Below, piece after piece: positions 46,854 through 55,797 of a stretch of 64,000 nt of DNA (within the stretch, counting starts at the first letter, position 1; every line of letters begins with the position of its first letter). The notes below the pieces were generated by a model that made no database searches, was not told where the DNA came from, and was given only the letters and a program-made list of their open reading frames with translations. The DNA lies in contig NZ_NJIH01000003.1 of the NCBI RefSeq assembly GCF_002209565.1, forward strand, positions 186,001 through 250,000, in the 5' to 3' direction. The stretch is from Candidimonas nitroreducens. GTDB taxonomy: Bacteria; Pseudomonadota; Gammaproteobacteria; Burkholderiales; Burkholderiaceae_B. Position numbers and translations under genes: made by a program.

Positions 46854-47795
46854 TCATTGAGGACGAAAGAACCTCTTTCCATTGTCCGGATTGCAGAGTT
46901 CGCTAACAAGCGAAAACACTCGACGTGCGATCGGACTGGCTTCTTCGGCGTTTACCGCAACAATAACTTGTAATTCCGGAGTTCCGTTGATGCGGACGAA
47001 TTCAAGCTGGGGTAGCTTCAGGATGGCGGCAGAGCTCGGAACAAATGCGATTCCCATTCCTGCACTCACCAATCCCATAACCATCAGGAATCCGTCTGCT
47101 TCTTGCACGCGATCCAGCGCTACATTTTCTCGCGCCAGCCAGCGCATAAGAGTGACATGAACACCTAGCTCTCCTCCGTAATCGGGGAACATAATGAGTC
47201 TTTCGTTCAGGAGGTCGCGCAGTTCCACGCATTCCATAGTGGCAAGTCGATGGCCCGCAGGGACGGCGAGCGCAAATTCGTCCCGGTGGATTATGGTCTG
47301 TTTCAGATCACGGCCGGCCATTGGAGAACGAAAAAAACCAATATCGATCTCGCCTTCAAGCAGGGCCCGCCGCTGGTTGTAGACCGAAACGGGTTTGATG
47401 ATCAGATTGACATCGGGGAAATGCTCCGCAATTTTCGCGATCAGAAAAGGGGTGCCGACGAACGCCAGGGATGATATGTGTCCGATGGTCAATGACCCCG
47501 AAATTCCTTGAGAGGCGTGCAAAGTGGCTCGTAGTGCTCTTTCGGCGTCCGCTAGAAGGGGGCGCGCATGGTGCAGCAATTCTTTGCCAGCTTCGGTTAG
47601 TTCGACCGCTCTTGATCCCCTCCTGAACAGCGTTACTCCGAGGTTGTTCTCCAGTGTCCTGATTTGCATGCTTAGCGCGGGCTGAGCGATATGCAGAACG
47701 TCCGCGGCCCGGCCGAAGTGCAGCTCTTCAGCCAGGGCAACGAAATAGCGAATGCTCTTCAATCCAAGGTGCCATAAGGAAGGCTGATGAGCCAT
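46854..47795 (-). CDS. LysR-family transcriptional regulator
   Basis: 313 residues. The winged helix is at about 13-72 (LKSIRYFVALAEELHFGRAA and the following AQPALSMQIRTLENNLGV) and the effector domain at about 95-305. It is CbnR/BenM-like in its first part. It is divergent from the luciferase-like monooxygenase gene with a 109-base gap containing a perfect 15-bp palindrome, so control of the rightward monooxygenase genes is likely. It lies at the left end of the acquired block, 31 bases from the repeat. Confidence 0.9.
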   Translation of the reverse strand: MAHQPSLWHLGLKSIRYFVALAEELHFGRAADVLHIAQPALSMQIRTLENNLGVTLFRRGSRAVELTEAGKELLHHARPLLADAERALRATLHASQGISGSLTIGHISSLAFVGTPFLIAKIAEHFPDVNLIIKPVSVYNQRRALLEGEIDIGFFRSPMAGRDLKQTIIHRDEFALAVPAGHRLATMECVELRDLLNERLIMFPDYGGELGVHVTLMRWLARENVALDRVQEADGFLMVMGLVSAGMGIAFVPSSAAILKLPQLEFVRINGTPELQVIVAVNAEEASPIARRVFSLVSELCNPDNGKRFFRPQ

Positions 47796-47807
47796 GAAAA
47801 ATTTCCT

Positions 47808-47822
47808 ATTGGACTGTCCAAT
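47808..47822. promoter_or_regulatory. Probable LysR operator
   Basis: ATTGGACTGTCCAAT is a perfect palindrome with 7-base arms and one central base, and contains the T-N11-A pattern of LysR sites. It sits 13 bases upstream of the LysR start and 83 bases before the monooxygenase start, as expected for a shared divergent control region. Confidence 0.7.
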
Positions 47823-47904
47823 CTCTTAATCCTAGCATTTGTCGGCCAAGGTGCATCTCGCCTTGCAGCGATATCTTTTGCTGCTTTTTTGCTTTGAGGT
47901 CTTT

Positions 47905-49008
47905 ATGCCAGTGAATATTATCGGAATGATCGGGGCGGCGCCTCCTCCGGCGCGCGCTGTTCACGTTATCGGCGGCGGGGTCGATCCTAGTTTCCTGGTC
48001 AAGAACGCCCGCGCGCACGAACAAGCCGGCTACGACGAAGTTCTCGTTGGGTATACTTCGGCGTCGCCCGATAACTGGGGATTGACGGCCTGGGCTGCTG
48101 CACACACCGAGAAGCTTCGCTTCCTCGTTGCTCATCGGCCAGGACGTATCGTACCGGCGCTGATGGCGCGAAAGGTGGCTACCCTAGATCAGTTGTCGGC
48201 CGGGAGGATTTCGCTTCACATCATCATTGGCGCATCCGACGGCGACATGGCCGCTGAAGGGGATTTTAGCGATAAGCCCGCCCGATATCACAGGGGTGCA
48301 GAGTTCCTAAATATTATGCGAAGCATCTGGACTGCTGACGGGCCGGTCGATTTTGAGGGGGACTTCTACCGCGTACGTGGCGCACAGTCGAATGTGTCGC
48401 CTTTCCAGAAGCCGTACCCACCGATTTATTTCGGCGGATCGTCCAACGGCGCCTTGGAAATGGGGGCGCAGCACTGTGATGTGTTTGCCATGTTCGGGGA
48501 GCCATTGAAAGAAACTGGCGAGCGGGTTCTGAGCTACCGGAAACGGTGCGCCGCACACGGCCGCACCGCGCGATTTAATATTTCTTTCCGCCCGATCATC
48601 GGTGAAACGGAAGAGCAAGCATGGGACAAGGCGCATCAATATCTGAGCGAGTTCAGCGCAGCGTCGCAGGATCCTCACTTTGTGACGAACAAAGCGAAGA
48701 AAGATGTGCCGATTAGCAAATCGAGCCAGCGGATCGTGCAGCTTGCGAACAAGGGCAATGTATATGATGAACGCCTCTGGATGCCGCTGGCCGCGGCCAC
48801 AGGCGGAATTGGAAATACGACTTGTCTCGTCGGCACGGCCGAGCAAGTTACCCGCGCGTTGATGAAATATTACGCTCTAGGTGTCACTTCTTTCTTGCTC
48901 CGTGGGTTTGAGCTGGAGCAGGATCTCGAGATTTATTCTCGTGGGCTCTTTCCGCTCCTACGAGCCGCGGCTTTGGAGCACGACAAAACCAAGGGGCTCG
49001 CGGCATGA
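47905..49008 (+). CDS. Luciferase-like flavin-dependent monooxygenase (SsuD-like)
   Basis: 367 residues, TIM-barrel LLM-class oxygenase. It shows RPGRIVPALMARKVATLDQLSAGR, FEGDFYRV and PYPPIYFGGSSNGALE segments as in alkanesulfonate monooxygenase SsuD. Such enzymes use reduced FMN from a partner reductase to oxidise a carbon or break a C-S or C-N bond. The next gene is a flavin reductase overlapping by four bases (ATGA), the natural partner. The start at 47905 has GAGGT shortly upstream. The substrate is unknown; a sulfonate is possible, but no ssuABC or tau genes are present, so other substrates are equally likely. Confidence 0.88.
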   Translation: MPVNIIGMIGAAPPPARAVHVIGGGVDPSFLVKNARAHEQAGYDEVLVGYTSASPDNWGLTAWAAAHTEKLRFLVAHRPGRIVPALMARKVATLDQLSAGRISLHIIIGASDGDMAAEGDFSDKPARYHRGAEFLNIMRSIWTADGPVDFEGDFYRVRGAQSNVSPFQKPYPPIYFGGSSNGALEMGAQHCDVFAMFGEPLKETGERVLSYRKRCAAHGRTARFNISFRPIIGETEEQAWDKAHQYLSEFSAASQDPHFVTNKAKKDVPISKSSQRIVQLANKGNVYDERLWMPLAAATGGIGNTTCLVGTAEQVTRALMKYYALGVTSFLLRGFELEQDLEIYSRGLFPLLRAAALEHDKTKGLAA

Positions 49009-49973
49009 GGGACGCTGAGGCTGAAGTTTGTTCGACGCTCGTAGATGGCCTTTCCGATTGGGACTCCAAGGAGCTCCGCCGATGCCTGGGGCAATACGCC
49101 ACCGGCATCACAGTGATGACGGGAAACGTGGGAGGCAGGCTCATCGGTGTCACCGCCAATTCGTTCGCATCTGTTTCGTTAACACCACCGTTGATTCTGT
49201 GGTCCGTGGATCGCGCCTCCCGCAGTTACGATGCGTTTGCCAATTCGGAAAACTTTTGTGTCAACGTCCTTAGCCAAGAACAGAGCGCCGTTTCCCAATT
49301 ATTCGCGAGCAAGGTTGACGACAAGTTCGCCAGTTGCCGGTTTGTTATGGCCGCGAATGGATGCCCTGCTTTCGAAGATGCCCTGGCGATACTGGAATGC
49401 AAGGTTGATCGGACATACGAGGCTGGTGATCATCTATTGATGGTTGGTCTGGTGACTCGTATCAGAGTCAGGGAAGGCAAACCGCTACTTTTCGCCCAAG
49501 GTCGGTACGGTATCTTTGATGATTTCCCTCTCGTGACGGGTGCGAGTCGATCTGCGGCGATCGGTAGCGATGTGGCATATGAGAATACGATTACCGCCCT
49601 GCTTCTGCATGCATATCATCGCACAACTCAGAAATTCGCTGCGCAACGCGCCGCCTTTGGCCTGGACGTTGCTCGCGGTAGAGTGTTGGGATATCTCTAC
49701 GTGCACGGCGAAGCGTCGATCACAGCGGTATCGAAGCACATGTATCTTGGCGCGAGAGAGTGTGAAGAAGCCGTTCGTCAGCTGATCGATTCGGGCGCCG
49801 TGACGAAAGTGAGCCACGATAAATATGCTTTGACCTCTTCGGGACGAGATCTGAGAGAAACAATGGGAAGAGAGTTTCTCGAGTTCGATAGAGCAGTGTC
49901 GGTTGCGCTAACGAGCGATGAGGCTGACATACTTCGAAGCGGTTTGCGCAAATTAATAGAAACAACCCACTAG
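49005..49973 (+). CDS. Flavin reductase fused to a MarR-type winged helix
   Basis: 322 residues in two parts. Residues about 20-175 form a HpaC-like flavin reductase (LGQYATGITVMTGNVGGRLIG and NSFASVSLTPPLILWSVDRAS). Residues about 185-320 resemble a MarR winged helix (TALLLHAYHRTTQKFAAQRA, VARGRVLGYLYVHGEASITAVSKHMYLG). The same layout is known in the C1 reductase of Acinetobacter baumannii p-hydroxyphenylacetate hydroxylase, where the MarR-like part binds substrate and releases autoinhibition. It is coupled to the upstream oxygenase and should feed it reduced flavin only when the substrate is present; this control is inferred by analogy. Confidence 0.88.
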   Translation: MRDAEAEVCSTLVDGLSDWDSKELRRCLGQYATGITVMTGNVGGRLIGVTANSFASVSLTPPLILWSVDRASRSYDAFANSENFCVNVLSQEQSAVSQLFASKVDDKFASCRFVMAANGCPAFEDALAILECKVDRTYEAGDHLLMVGLVTRIRVREGKPLLFAQGRYGIFDDFPLVTGASRSAAIGSDVAYENTITALLLHAYHRTTQKFAAQRAAFGLDVARGRVLGYLYVHGEASITAVSKHMYLGARECEEAVRQLIDSGAVTKVSHDKYALTSSGRDLRETMGREFLEFDRAVSVALTSDEADILRSGLRKLIETTH

Positions 49974-50066
49974 CATTGGCGGTGCAAAGGCATGGTTGTG
50001 CCTGGGCGAGTTTTTGTCGGAACCGCTTTGGGTGTCGGCGCGACATGAATATAAAGGAGACGAAGC

Positions 50067-51047
50067 ATGAGCTTTAATGAGAATAGGATTGGGAGAAGAG
50101 CCTTCCTGGTTTTGAGTGCTGGCGCGCTGCTCTGCAAGCAGGCATTCGCGCGTAGCGATTTTCCGAATAAGCCGGTAAAGGTAGTTGTTCCTTATTTGCC
50201 TGGTGGTAATTCCGATGTTTTGGGACGGATGCTGGCCCGGGGTTTATCGGCCCTATATGGGCAGCAGTTTTTTGTCGAGAATAAGTCGGGCAGTAACTCG
50301 ATTATTGGAACGAATTACGTTGCGAAGTCTCCCGCTGATGGCTATACCTTGCTGTTTGCGATAAGTGCGCTTGCAAACAACGAGACTCTTTACAAGCGTC
50401 TCCCATACAAGCGTAGCGAGTTAACGGCGGTTGCTGGGGTGGCAAGAACGCCTTTGGTTCTGGCAACCGGCCATCCGGTTGAAAGCCTGCAAAAGTTCAT
50501 AGAATTTCTCCATGGGCGCTCCATGGTTTCGTATGCCACGAGTGGTGTAGGATCTGCCGCGCACCTTTTGTCGGAACGGTTCGTCCAAGCGATGAACCTG
50601 CAATCTGCCACACATGTTGCATATAAAGGAAGTGCCGCGATCATTGCAGATCTGGTACCGGGAAGAGTCGATTTCACCTTCGATTCCGTCACGCTCATGG
50701 GCGGGTTGATCAAGCAAGGAAAATTGCACGCCCTTGCCGTGACGAGCGAAGAACGGCTACCCGCCTTGCCCACTGTTCCGACTCTGAAGGAGTTGGGGTT
50801 TCCCTCGCTTACGTTTTATGTATGGGGAGGTGTTTTTGCGCCCGCCGCTACCCCTCCAGCGGTGGTGGACAGCCTTTCGGCCGCTGTTCAGGAAGTGTTG
50901 GGCAAACCGGAAGTGCGTGCCAAGCTGAGAGAGCTGAATATTGAGCCTTTCCTCATAAAGTCGGCCGAGTTCAATAGATTTATTGACCGGGATATTCAGG
51001 AAAGTGGTGATCTGATCCGGCGGATGAAAGTCGTGCTGGATCAATAG
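50067..51047 (+). CDS. Bug/TctC-family substrate-binding protein
   Basis: 326 residues. The N-terminus has a twin-arginine-like start (IGRRAFLVLSAGALL) before cleavage near residue 29, then FPNKPVKVVVPYLPGGNSDV, the family's first ligand-binding strand. Membrane partners TctA/TctB are absent here. Codon use is clearly AT-richer than in the other two Bug genes of the window (7600 and 60986). Located 93 bases after the flavin reductase and 35 before the aldehyde dehydrogenase, it probably binds the pathway substrate or a product. Confidence 0.9.
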   Translation: MSFNENRIGRRAFLVLSAGALLCKQAFARSDFPNKPVKVVVPYLPGGNSDVLGRMLARGLSALYGQQFFVENKSGSNSIIGTNYVAKSPADGYTLLFAISALANNETLYKRLPYKRSELTAVAGVARTPLVLATGHPVESLQKFIEFLHGRSMVSYATSGVGSAAHLLSERFVQAMNLQSATHVAYKGSAAIIADLVPGRVDFTFDSVTLMGGLIKQGKLHALAVTSEERLPALPTVPTLKELGFPSLTFYVWGGVFAPAATPPAVVDSLSAAVQEVLGKPEVRAKLRELNIEPFLIKSAEFNRFIDRDIQESGDLIRRMKVVLDQ

Positions 51048-51082
51048 CGTCGATTCCTCCATTTCTTGAGCGAGAAATTCAC

Positions 51083-52432
51083 ATGGTATCTCTGGTTTGC
51101 GGTATCGAGACGGAAAGCCCTTCAATTGAAAATTGTCTGGAAGCAACTTCGGCCATTTTCGCTCATGTGAAAAGCACAAGCCCTGCACACCGGGCGGACA
51201 TCCTTGATGCGATCGCTGACAAGTTGAAGGCCTCCGTCAAAGAGACAGCGGCTACTCTGGTGGCCGAGGCTGACTACCTGTCGCGATCGGACATGGAGTT
51301 CGAATGCGAACGCGCAGCAGAGTTGTTCAAGCTTGCTTCCGCTCAAGTCCGCATTGGAATGACGGAAACTTTGCAAGTTGATGTCGTCGAACGCGGTCAA
51401 GGGGCGATCGGGTATGTCAAGCGGGAACCGATCGGAGCAATCCTTGGCATAACCGCGTTCAACGCTCCTTTGCTGATTCCCGCTCACAAGATGGCTCCCG
51501 CAATTGGCATCGGTGCTCCAATTGTCATAAAGCCGTCCCCACGTGTGCCCCGCGCCGCGGTTGAGCTGGTGAAACTGGCCCTTGAGGTCGGCTGGCCCGC
51601 GGAGGCGATTTCGGTTCTCAACGTTTCGGATAGCGAGACACAGGCCTTGATCAAGGACGAGCGGCTGCCTGTAGTCAGCTTCACGGGCGGTCGATTCGGC
51701 TGGGTAATCAAGGAGATGATTCCCCGCAAGCACGTTCATCTTGAATTGGGCGGGGTTGGCGCCGTAATCATAATGGGCGATGCGAACATACGCCTTGCGG
51801 CCAAGGAGTGTGCCGCTGGGGCGTTCGTACGCTCGGGGCAATCCTGCATTTCGGTTCAGAGAATTCTTGTAGAACAGGGCAGGTACGGTGAATTCGTCGA
51901 TCTCTTCGGCTTGCAAGTCAAGGCATTGGCGGCTGAGGGCGATGTCCCGCTGGGAACGATGGTTGATGAGGGGTCTGCTGCTCGAGTTGAGGCCCTGGTT
52001 CAGGAAGCCGTTGATAACGGAGCGCAGGTGGTGTGTGGTGGCGCGAGGTCGGGCGCGCGTATAGAGCCGACTGTCGTGCGTGATGCCAAACCTACGATGA
52101 AGGTCATGCGGGCCGAAGCGTTCGGCCCAGTAGTCGCGATCATGCCGTTTGCGAACATTGAGGACGCCGTCGCCGAGGTAAACGCGGTTGGAGGCGCCAT
52201 CCAGCACGGTCTCTATACGGCGAACATCGATCTGGCGTTGGCTGTGGCGGATCGGATTCACGCTGGCGGGGTGATCATCAACGGGCCGAGCACCTGGCGG
52301 CTTGACCACATGCCTTATGGAGGTGTCGGGGATTCTGGATACGGGCGTGAAGGCGTCCGCTATGCAATGCTCGAGTTCACTAGGCCCAAGGCTGTTGTCA
52401 TTCGCCCGACGGGTATCGCGAGCCGGATGTAG
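51083..52432 (+). CDS. Aldehyde dehydrogenase family protein
   Basis: 449 residues, slightly short for the roughly 480-500-residue family. It has the Asn-bearing ITAFNAPL loop, VIKPSPR, FTGGRFGW, the general-base Glu in HLELGG and the catalytic Cys in SGQSCISVQRI. It oxidises an aldehyde to an acid with NAD(P)+; closest in look to salicylaldehyde/vanillin- or lactaldehyde-type enzymes. It is last in the rightward monooxygenase set and convergent with the lyase/CoA-transferase genes. It probably oxidises an aldehyde freed by the flavin monooxygenase (inference). Confidence 0.9.
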   Translation: MVSLVCGIETESPSIENCLEATSAIFAHVKSTSPAHRADILDAIADKLKASVKETAATLVAEADYLSRSDMEFECERAAELFKLASAQVRIGMTETLQVDVVERGQGAIGYVKREPIGAILGITAFNAPLLIPAHKMAPAIGIGAPIVIKPSPRVPRAAVELVKLALEVGWPAEAISVLNVSDSETQALIKDERLPVVSFTGGRFGWVIKEMIPRKHVHLELGGVGAVIIMGDANIRLAAKECAAGAFVRSGQSCISVQRILVEQGRYGEFVDLFGLQVKALAAEGDVPLGTMVDEGSAARVEALVQEAVDNGAQVVCGGARSGARIEPTVVRDAKPTMKVMRAEAFGPVVAIMPFANIEDAVAEVNAVGGAIQHGLYTANIDLALAVADRIHAGGVIINGPSTWRLDHMPYGGVGDSGYGREGVRYAMLEFTRPKAVVIRPTGIASRM

Positions 52433-52472
52433 CCCCGCTCCCTTCGCTAGGAGTTCGGGCGCCGCAGTTCTG

Positions 52473-53384
52473 CTACTGATGTTGGGGCGGGTGGAGTTCC
52501 GTACTGTGGCCGGCCTTTGCAACCTGTCCCGGAACCTCATGTCCGACGATTCTTGGCATTTTACGCGCGGCGGCCATCAGCTGAGACAGATTGATCCCCG
52601 TGTCATATCCCATGGCTTGCAGCATATGGATGGCATCCTCGCTGCAGATGTTGCCGGTGGCCCCTGGAGCGTAGGGGCATCCGCCCAGCCCGCCGAGCGA
52701 ACCGTCGAACCGGTCGATGCCGGCCTGCACGGCGGCAAGCACGTTGGCGAGACCCATTCCGCGCGTGTTATGGAAGTGCAGCGTGAGCTGTAGGTCACTG
52801 AAGCGGGCTATAAGTGCTTCCGCCATCCTGGCCACTTGGATGGGGTGCGCCATGCCGGTCGTGTCGCAGATGGTCAGGCCGCGCACGCCGAGACTGGCGT
52901 AGCGGTCGGCCCAGCGCAGCACTTCGTCCAGGGGGATTTCGCCTTCCATTGGGCAGCCGAAGGAGGTCGAAAGCGATATGTTCACTGGCACATGGCCGGC
53001 AGCTAGGGCAATTACGTCTCGGAGGTCGGCAAGGCTTTTCTCCCGCGACATTCGGAGGTTTGCCAGATTATGGGTTTCAGAGACCGACATCACCAGGTTC
53101 AACTCGTCGGCCCGCGATTTGAGCGCGCGTTCCGCTCCACGGACGTTCGGCACGAGCACACTGTATTCCACGTCGGAGCTGCGGCGAATGCGCCTCATTA
53201 CCTCCTCGGCATCTCGCAGCATCGGGATGGCCCGGGCAGAGGTGAAGGAGGTTGCCTCTATCTTGGAGAAACCGCATTGGCCGAGTTCGTCGATCAAGGC
53301 GATCTTCTCGTCCGTGGGGATGAACGTGGGTTCGCTCTGGAATCCGTCCCGGGTAACGACTTCGTTGAAGTGGATGCGCTTCAT
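52473..53384 (-). CDS. HMG-CoA lyase-like enzyme
   Basis: 303 residues, DRE-TIM metallolyase. It has the EVVTRDGFQ start (metal Asp), HFHNTRGMGLAN (metal His pair), and the signature GGCPYAPGATGN with the catalytic Cys, followed by ICSEDA. Enzymes of this type split 3-hydroxy-3-methylglutaryl-CoA or related citramalyl-type CoA esters to acetyl-CoA and an oxo acid. It overlaps the upstream CoA-transferase by four bases (ATGA), so its substrate is probably the CoA ester made by that enzyme. Confidence 0.9.
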   Translation of the reverse strand: MKRIHFNEVVTRDGFQSEPTFIPTDEKIALIDELGQCGFSKIEATSFTSARAIPMLRDAEEVMRRIRRSSDVEYSVLVPNVRGAERALKSRADELNLVMSVSETHNLANLRMSREKSLADLRDVIALAAGHVPVNISLSTSFGCPMEGEIPLDEVLRWADRYASLGVRGLTICDTTGMAHPIQVARMAEALIARFSDLQLTLHFHNTRGMGLANVLAAVQAGIDRFDGSLGGLGGCPYAPGATGNICSEDAIHMLQAMGYDTGINLSQLMAAARKMPRIVGHEVPGQVAKAGHSTELHPPQHQ

Positions 53385-54604
53385 GCGGCTGTTCCTGCAA
53401 TGATGCCCCGGTTCTTCAATGCTTGGATCTGTTCCGGGCTCAGGCCGATCTCATGCAAGACGGCGTCGGAGTCTTGGCCCAAGTGGGGTGCGTTGCGACG
53501 CCAGCGGCCTGGCGTGCGGGACAGCTTCGGCACGATTCCCGGGACGGCGAGCTTGGTACCATCTTCCATTTCGACCTGCTGCAGCATCCCGCGGGCACGG
53601 TAGTGGGGGTCGACGGCGATATCGGCTACGGTGTAGATCCGCCCAGCTGGGACGGACGCACCTTCCAGCAGTTCCAGTGCCTCTCGAGCGCTCCTGTCTG
53701 CGATCCAGGCGCCGATCGCTTCGTCCAGCTCTGCCACTCGCGACACGCGTCCCGCGTTGTCAGCAAGACCGGGATCATTGCCCAGGTCGCCGCGGCCAAT
53801 GACGTTCATGAGCCGACGGAAGATACTATCGCCGTTGCCCGCGATAACTACGAAACCGCCGTCGTTGCAGCGATAAGCGTTGCTTGGGGCGATCCCCGGG
53901 AGAGCACTGCCTGCAGGGTCGCGCACTTTGCCGAAGGCGCTGTATTCCGGCACTAGGCTTTCCATGCAATTGAATACTGCTTCGTACAGCGCCACGTCAA
54001 TGATCTGGCCCCTGCCGCTGAAATGCCGTTCGTGCAACGCCAGCAAAATGCCGATTACGCCATGCAGCGCGGCGAGCGTATCGCCGATGCTGATGCCCAC
54101 GCGAACGGGTACGCGGCCCAGTTCACCAGTCAGGTGCCGCAAGCCTCCCATGGCTTCAGCCACCACGCCGAAGCCGGGCCGCCTCTGGTAAGGGCCCGTC
54201 TGGCCGTAGCCGCTGATACGTAGCACAATGAGCTGCGGGTTCAGTAGTTGCAGAGCTTCTGGGGCGAGTCCCCAGCCTTCGAGCGTACCGGGACGGAAAT
54301 TCTCGATCAGCACGTCTGCTTCGCTCGCCAGTTTGCGGATGATCTTTTGGCCATCGTTCTCTCGAAGGTCGAGAGCTACTGAGCGCTTATTGCGCGACTG
54401 AACCTGCCACCAGACGGAAGTGCCATCCTTCAACATGCGCCATTTGCGCAATGGGTCGCCGGCTCCGGGGGGCTCGATCTTGATTACGTCGGCGCCGAAG
54501 TCAGCGAGTGTTTTCGCGGCAAACGGGCCGGCGATGAGTTGTCCTAGCTCGAGAACCTTCAGTCCCGCGAGCGCAGCCGGGGAGGGTTGTATAGCGGTTT
54601 CCAT
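53381..54604 (-). CDS. CaiB/BaiF-type (class III) CoA-transferase
   Basis: 407 residues, normal length. It begins with the conserved LAGLKVLELGQLIAGPFAAK and NKRSVALDLR segments, and has the catalytic Asp in GISIGDTLAALHG (about residue 170). It moves CoA between carboxylic acids. It is first in a two-gene leftward unit with the HMG-CoA-lyase-like gene, and a LysR gene starts upstream on the same strand. Together they would activate and split an organic acid. Confidence 0.92.
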   Translation of the reverse strand: METAIQPSPAALAGLKVLELGQLIAGPFAAKTLADFGADVIKIEPPGAGDPLRKWRMLKDGTSVWWQVQSRNKRSVALDLRENDGQKIIRKLASEADVLIENFRPGTLEGWGLAPEALQLLNPQLIVLRISGYGQTGPYQRRPGFGVVAEAMGGLRHLTGELGRVPVRVGISIGDTLAALHGVIGILLALHERHFSGRGQIIDVALYEAVFNCMESLVPEYSAFGKVRDPAGSALPGIAPSNAYRCNDGGFVVIAGNGDSIFRRLMNVIGRGDLGNDPGLADNAGRVSRVAELDEAIGAWIADRSAREALELLEGASVPAGRIYTVADIAVDPHYRARGMLQQVEMEDGTKLAVPGIVPKLSRTPGRWRRNAPHLGQDSDAVLHEIGLSPEQIQALKNRGIIAGTAA

Positions 54605-54652
54605 GCGCCACAGTATCCGATACCCGCCTCCCCGCGTCCATTCGAACCTCGG

Positions 54653-55576
54653 TCAGGCTGTCTTCGCATTTCGCGAAGGTGCACATAGGAAATTCCTTAA
54701 CGCTACAACGGCCGTATCAGGCCCGGGGCGGATGGCCACCTTCAGCTGTCGTTGTGCCCAGCCGTCAGCCAGAGGGCGCCAAGTCAGCCTCAATGCGCGT
54801 GCGAGCGGCACGGCAGTGCCCTTGGGGAGGGCTGCGATGCCAAGTCTTGACGCCACCAGATTCCCGACGGCATCGAAGCTGCGTACTTGCATGCGCAGCT
54901 TGAACGTGCGTCCAGCGGCAAGCGCGGCCTGTTGCTGCTTTTGCAGCATGGCTGCGCCAGCGTTCAGGCTGATCCATTGCTCGTCTAGCGTGTCGGCGAA
55001 GCTGATCGGCGTACGTCCCGCGAGCCGATGCCCGGCCGGCAGTACCAGTACCAGTTCGTCTTTCCGGAAATCGCGCACCTCCAGACCATAAATATCAGGG
55101 CCTTCGACAAAGACACCGATATCCGCTCGTCCGTCCCGCAGTGACGCGACGACGAGTTCGGAGAGTTGCTCTTCCACTTCCACCTGTATTTGGGGGCATG
55201 TTTCGGCGTGGCGTGCCAGCAACGGTGACAGAAACTGGTTGATCGCCGCAGTGCTTGAACATAGCAGGATATGTCGTGCGATACCTTGGCGGAGGTCGGC
55301 GATTTCAGATGCCAGGCTCTCCATCTCTTGCAGCATGTTGAGGCTGTGTTGCAAGAACACGCGCCCCACGGCCGTGGGCGCGAGCCCGCGCGAATGCCGT
55401 TCGAACAGCGCATCACCCAGCGCGTTTTCCAAATCGCGGATGCGTCGGCTGGCGGCCGGCAGCGACAGATTGCGGTCGCGTGCGGCGGAAGTCAGGCTGC
55501 CAGTCTGGGCACAAGCCACTGCCAAGTGGATAGACACGAAGTCGAACCGGGCGAGGTTGAATCCGGAGGGAGGCAC
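54653..55576 (-). CDS. LysR-family transcriptional regulator
   Basis: 307 residues from a GTG start at 55576, which has GAGGAA five bases upstream and lies right before the winged helix (FDFVSIHLAVACAQTGSLTS, then LPAASRRIRDLENALGD). The frame runs further upstream but the extension is not protein-like. The effector domain spans about 95-300. It lies 48 bases upstream of the CoA-transferase gene on the same strand, so it may be cotranscribed with it. It is the right-most gene of the acquired block, next to the right repeat. Confidence 0.85.
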   Translation of the reverse strand: MPPSGFNLARFDFVSIHLAVACAQTGSLTSAARDRNLSLPAASRRIRDLENALGDALFERHSRGLAPTAVGRVFLQHSLNMLQEMESLASEIADLRQGIARHILLCSSTAAINQFLSPLLARHAETCPQIQVEVEEQLSELVVASLRDGRADIGVFVEGPDIYGLEVRDFRKDELVLVLPAGHRLAGRTPISFADTLDEQWISLNAGAAMLQKQQQAALAAGRTFKLRMQVRSFDAVGNLVASRLGIAALPKGTAVPLARALRLTWRPLADGWAQRQLKVAIRPGPDTAVVALRNFLCAPSRNAKTA

Positions 55577-55797
55577 GCGGGTTCCTCGTCTTGCGCAGAA
55601 TATGCAGGGGATTTTCCAAGTATGCCCGATCGGCCTTTGCTCGTCGACTGGAAATTGTCCGGTGACTCTGCCTTTTTTTGGCAGCAGCGTGTATGGGTCG
55701 AGCTGTGCTGCCCGGCCTACGCGGGCCGGGCTGGCCGAATCGCATAGCTTGCGGGTGCCATGCAGGCCGGGCCGCACTGGTGCTGCGGTCGATCGTC

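Noticed and set aside
47905-49008. Calling the oxygenase a true alkanesulfonate monooxygenase
   Set aside because: Sequence motifs are SsuD-like, but no sulfonate transporter or ssu/tau genes accompany it, so the substrate was left open.
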